A DNA stretch of 62,631 bases from Eubacterium sp. Its GTDB lineage: Bacteria; Bacillota; Clostridia; Lachnospirales; Lachnospiraceae. Below the pieces are notes generated by a model. It had not been told where the DNA came from and ran no database searches. It worked only from the letters and a program-made list of their open reading frames with translations. The stretch spans positions 1-62,631 of the forward strand of contig JAILQM010000045.1 in NCBI GenBank assembly GCA_024698965.1. The letters run 5' to 3'. The position numbers and the translations under genes are program-made. Shown here one piece after another: positions 61,064 to 62,631 of the stretch. Each line of letters begins with the position of its first letter. Within the stretch, counting starts at the first letter, position 1.

Positions 61064-61885
61064 ATGAGTAATGTAGCAGTACAGATTACAGATGGAACAG
61101 TAGTTGATACAACTTCTTCGTCATCTTCAAGTGCGGTTTCCACATCGCAATCTACAATTGACAGCGATACATTTCTTACCCTTCTTGTAGCCGAAATGCA
61201 GTATCAGGATCCGCTTGAGCCTACAAGTAATACCGAATGGGTTTCGCAGTATGCAACATTTACACAGGTTGAGCAGATGAATGAGCTTACAAGCCAGATG
61301 AGTCAGTCTTATGCTTCATCGCTTGTTGGACAGGAAGTTATCGTTATTGACGATACGGCTTCTTCCGGATATACATCGGGAACGGTAGATTATGTTTATA
61401 TGGAAGACGGAGTACCTTATCTTGCTGTAGGTGATAACCTCTTTACACTTGACAAGGTTGACAGCGTTGTTAATGCTGATTATCTTGATGCGATTACAAC
61501 ATCATCTACATTTGCTGCAATGATTGATGCTCTTCCTACAACAGATTCACTTACTTATGCAGATAAGAGTCTTGTTGAAGCAGCCAGAGAAGCATATGAT
61601 TCGATGACTGATTATCAGAAGAAATATGTTGACAGCGAAGATTTATCTACTCTTGAAAGTCTTGAGACAACGCTTGCAACAGTGGTTTCAAACAGATTTA
61701 CATATCTTGTTGAAAACATTTCCGAAACCGTTACTACAGCCGATGCCGATGCTATTACGGCAGCGAGAGAGTATTATGACTCAATGCAGGATTATCAAAA
61801 GGAAGCAGTCAGCGAAGATTCACTTGCACTTCTCGAAGCGGCAGAAGAAGCTTATGCGGCTTTAACTGCAGAAGAGGAAGAATAA
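61064..61885 (+). CDS. flgD: Flagellar hook-capping protein FlgD with C-terminal helical surface-type repeats
   Basis: The hook cap scaffold: residues 31-85 carry the signature FLTLLVAEMQYQDPLEP and TQVEQMNELTSQM, and about 86-140 the small beta domain. The C-terminus is unusual: residues 149-207 and 211-268 are two copies of a helical repeat (VEAAREAYDSMTDYQKKYV and ITAAREYYDSMQDYQKEAV) of the type found in cell-surface and cell-wall proteins of gut Firmicutes, in place of the FlgD Ig-like domain. The tail is EEEE. It lies between fliK and the TIGR02530 gene; ATG 61064 after AGGAG. Confidence 0.92.
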   Translation: MSNVAVQITDGTVVDTTSSSSSSAVSTSQSTIDSDTFLTLLVAEMQYQDPLEPTSNTEWVSQYATFTQVEQMNELTSQMSQSYASSLVGQEVIVIDDTASSGYTSGTVDYVYMEDGVPYLAVGDNLFTLDKVDSVVNADYLDAITTSSTFAAMIDALPTTDSLTYADKSLVEAAREAYDSMTDYQKKYVDSEDLSTLESLETTLATVVSNRFTYLVENISETVTTADADAITAAREYYDSMQDYQKEAVSEDSLALLEAAEEAYAALTAEEEE

Positions 61886-61898
61886 TTTAATGAAAAAT

Positions 61899-61932
61899 GC
61901 GGGTTTGGGATTAATGTTTTTCCCAAATCCGC
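61899..61932 (+). other. Hairpin between flgD and the TIGR02530 gene
   Basis: GCGGGTTTGGGA (61899-61910) pairs with TCCCAAATCCGC (61921-61932), 12 bp with one G-T pair. No T-run follows, so it is more likely a processing or attenuation stem than a full terminator. Its 3' arm ends in the sigma-28-like -10. Confidence 0.55.
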
Positions 61933-61938
61933 CGATAT
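61912..61938 (+). promoter_or_regulatory. Sigma-28-like promoter before the TIGR02530 gene and flgE
   Basis: TAAT (61912-61915), 15 nt, GCCGATAT (61931-61938): exact consensus spacing and a perfect -10 for SigD/FliA; 38 nt before the gene start. Confidence 0.55.
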
Positions 61939-61976
61939 AAATATCAAATCGGTAACATACGGAAAGGAGGTTTAAT

Positions 61977-62378
61977 ATGGCGAAGATTCTTAATAACAAT
62001 TATCTGTCGATTGAACAGATGCAGAATCAGTATCTTAACAATAATGCATCTGAGAGCAAGTCGGTTACAGCCGATGGTTTAAGCTTTGATGATATTCTTA
62101 AGAAAAACCTTGTTTCGGAGTCATCTGAACTAAAGTTTTCGAAGCATGCATCCGATAGATTAAATGACAGAAGTATTGAACTTTCCGACAGCCAGATGGA
62201 GAGACTTGAGAATGCAAGTCAGATGGCGGAAAGTAAAGGCATTAAGAATTCACTTATTATGGTTGACTCCCTTGCATTCATTGTAAATGTACCGAATAAT
62301 ACGGTGGTTACAGCAATGGATGAAACCGAAACAAACAGTCACGTATTTACAAACATCGACGGAGCGGTATTTGGTTAG
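61977..62378 (+). CDS. TIGR02530-type flagellar operon protein
   Basis: A 133-residue protein found only in flagellar operons of Firmicutes and relatives, between flgD and flgE. The family core is visible: FSKHASDRLNDRSIELSDSQ, then ENASQMAESKGIKNSLIMVD and AFIVNVPNNTVVTAMD. It has no signal peptide or membrane segment, so it is cytoplasmic or exported by the flagellar system. Function unproven (probably in hook assembly). The start is ATG 61977 after AAAGGAGG. Confidence 0.88.
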   Translation: MAKILNNNYLSIEQMQNQYLNNNASESKSVTADGLSFDDILKKNLVSESSELKFSKHASDRLNDRSIELSDSQMERLENASQMAESKGIKNSLIMVDSLAFIVNVPNNTVVTAMDETETNSHVFTNIDGAVFG

Positions 62379-62440
62379 CCGGACCTCATCAGGAGGCTAT
62401 AGTCCATGACCGACAGATTGGACTTTTAGCCGCTATGTCG
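62376..62440 (+). other. Structured element in the flgE leader
   Basis: Between the TIGR02530 stop and flgE: hairpin TAGCC-GGCTA (62376-62380 with 62395-62399) with an inner CCT-AGG, then AGTCCA-TGGACT (62401-62406 with 62419-62424). A third pairing, CGACA-TGTCG (62411-62415 with 62436-62440), uses the loop of the second and so forms an alternative or pseudoknot. I do not recognise a known riboswitch. Confidence 0.4.
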
Positions 62441-62479
62441 ATACTTAGATTTACAACTTAAGAAAGGAAGTACAAAGTT

Positions 62480-62631
62480 ATGATGAGATCACTCTACTCT
62501 GGTGTATCAGGTCTTAAAACACACCAGACAAAAATGGACGTTATCGGTAATAATATTGCCAATGTTAACACAGTTGCTTTTAAATCCACTTCAGTTACAT
62601 TCAGCGATGTAATGTATCAGACAACATCAAA
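62480..62631 (+). CDS. flgE: Flagellar hook protein FlgE, N-terminal part (runs off the window)
   Basis: The first 50 residues of a rod/hook-family axial protein: [20 protein letters not shown] and [20 protein letters not shown] are the FlgE/FlgG-type N-terminal motif. Position after flgD and the TIGR02530 gene makes it FlgE. The start is ATG 62480 with AAAGGAAG about 9 nt upstream, though the next codon is also ATG. The frame is open to the window edge. Confidence 0.9.
   Translation, partial: MMRSLYSGVSGLKTHQTKMDVIGNNIANVNTVAFKSTSVTFSDVMYQTTS

Noticed and set aside
1-62631. CRISPR array, insertion sequences, tRNA or rRNA genes, attachment sites
   Set aside because: No regularly spaced repeats, transposase-like frames, cloverleaf sequences or rRNA segments were seen on either strand.

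Overview
The window is low-GC, Gram-positive-type DNA and most resembles a motile anaerobe of the Lachnospiraceae (Clostridia). The signs are strong AGGAGG-type ribosome binding sites, consensus sigma-A promoters, Rex and CodY, a eukaryote-like NADP isocitrate dehydrogenase, ATP-dependent PEP carboxykinase, DUF1292 and DUF5662 proteins, and a flagellar operon carrying the TIGR02530 protein and a YlxF/MotE-like membrane protein. Genus cannot be fixed from sequence alone. No tRNA, rRNA, insertion sequence, prophage or CRISPR array was seen.

Layout. 1-1.6 kb: the 3' part of an old-yellow-enzyme (OYE) type Fe-S flavoenzyme. 1.7-6.7 kb: leuS-icd-rex plus a coiled-coil protein, with a Rex-like operator on the promoter. 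6.8-10.4 kb: NAD(P)HX repair enzyme, alanine racemase and a LysR regulator. 10.5-11.6 kb: a crotonase-fold protein with the catalytic residue set of 6-oxocamphor hydrolase. 11.7-16.9 kb: a complete pantothenate-to-CoA operon (PanG-like, panB, panC, panD, coaBC) followed by a NYN/LOTUS protein. 16.9-23.5 kb: a second OYE-type enzyme, a LysR regulator, and a divergent operon of two tandem LeuCD-type hydro-lyases. 23.5-25.2 kb: a single-aptamer glycine riboswitch controlling an AGCS symporter. 25.2-27.6 kb: a domesticated-looking AP2/HNH-type protein divergent from thrC. 27.6-32.6 kb: a chemotaxis-like pair, citrate synthase, pckA and 6S RNA. 32.6-37.0 kb: YihY, EamA, gltX, DUF1292, DUF5662. 37.1-46.0 kb: a chemotaxis operon (sensor kinase, response regulator with a dead HD-GYP remnant, cheR, cheB, cheY, cheA, cheW, MCP). 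46.0-51.7 kb: comM, dprA, topA, codY. 51.8 kb to the end: a flagellar basal-body/hook operon, flgB through the start of flgE.

The metabolic genes fit a fermenter running part of the TCA cycle (citrate synthase and isocitrate dehydrogenase toward 2-oxoglutarate, PEPCK at the C4 node) under Rex (redox) and CodY (branched-chain amino acids/GTP). The most notable items are the oxocamphor-hydrolase-like enzyme near the OYE reductases, the duplicated LeuCD-type operon with its palindromic operator, the AP2/HNH-derived protein sharing a -35 box with thrC, a FlgD carrying adhesin-style helical repeats, a response regulator with an inactivated HD-GYP domain, and sigma-28-like sites inside the flagellar operon. 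All assignments come from reading the sequence; no database search was run.
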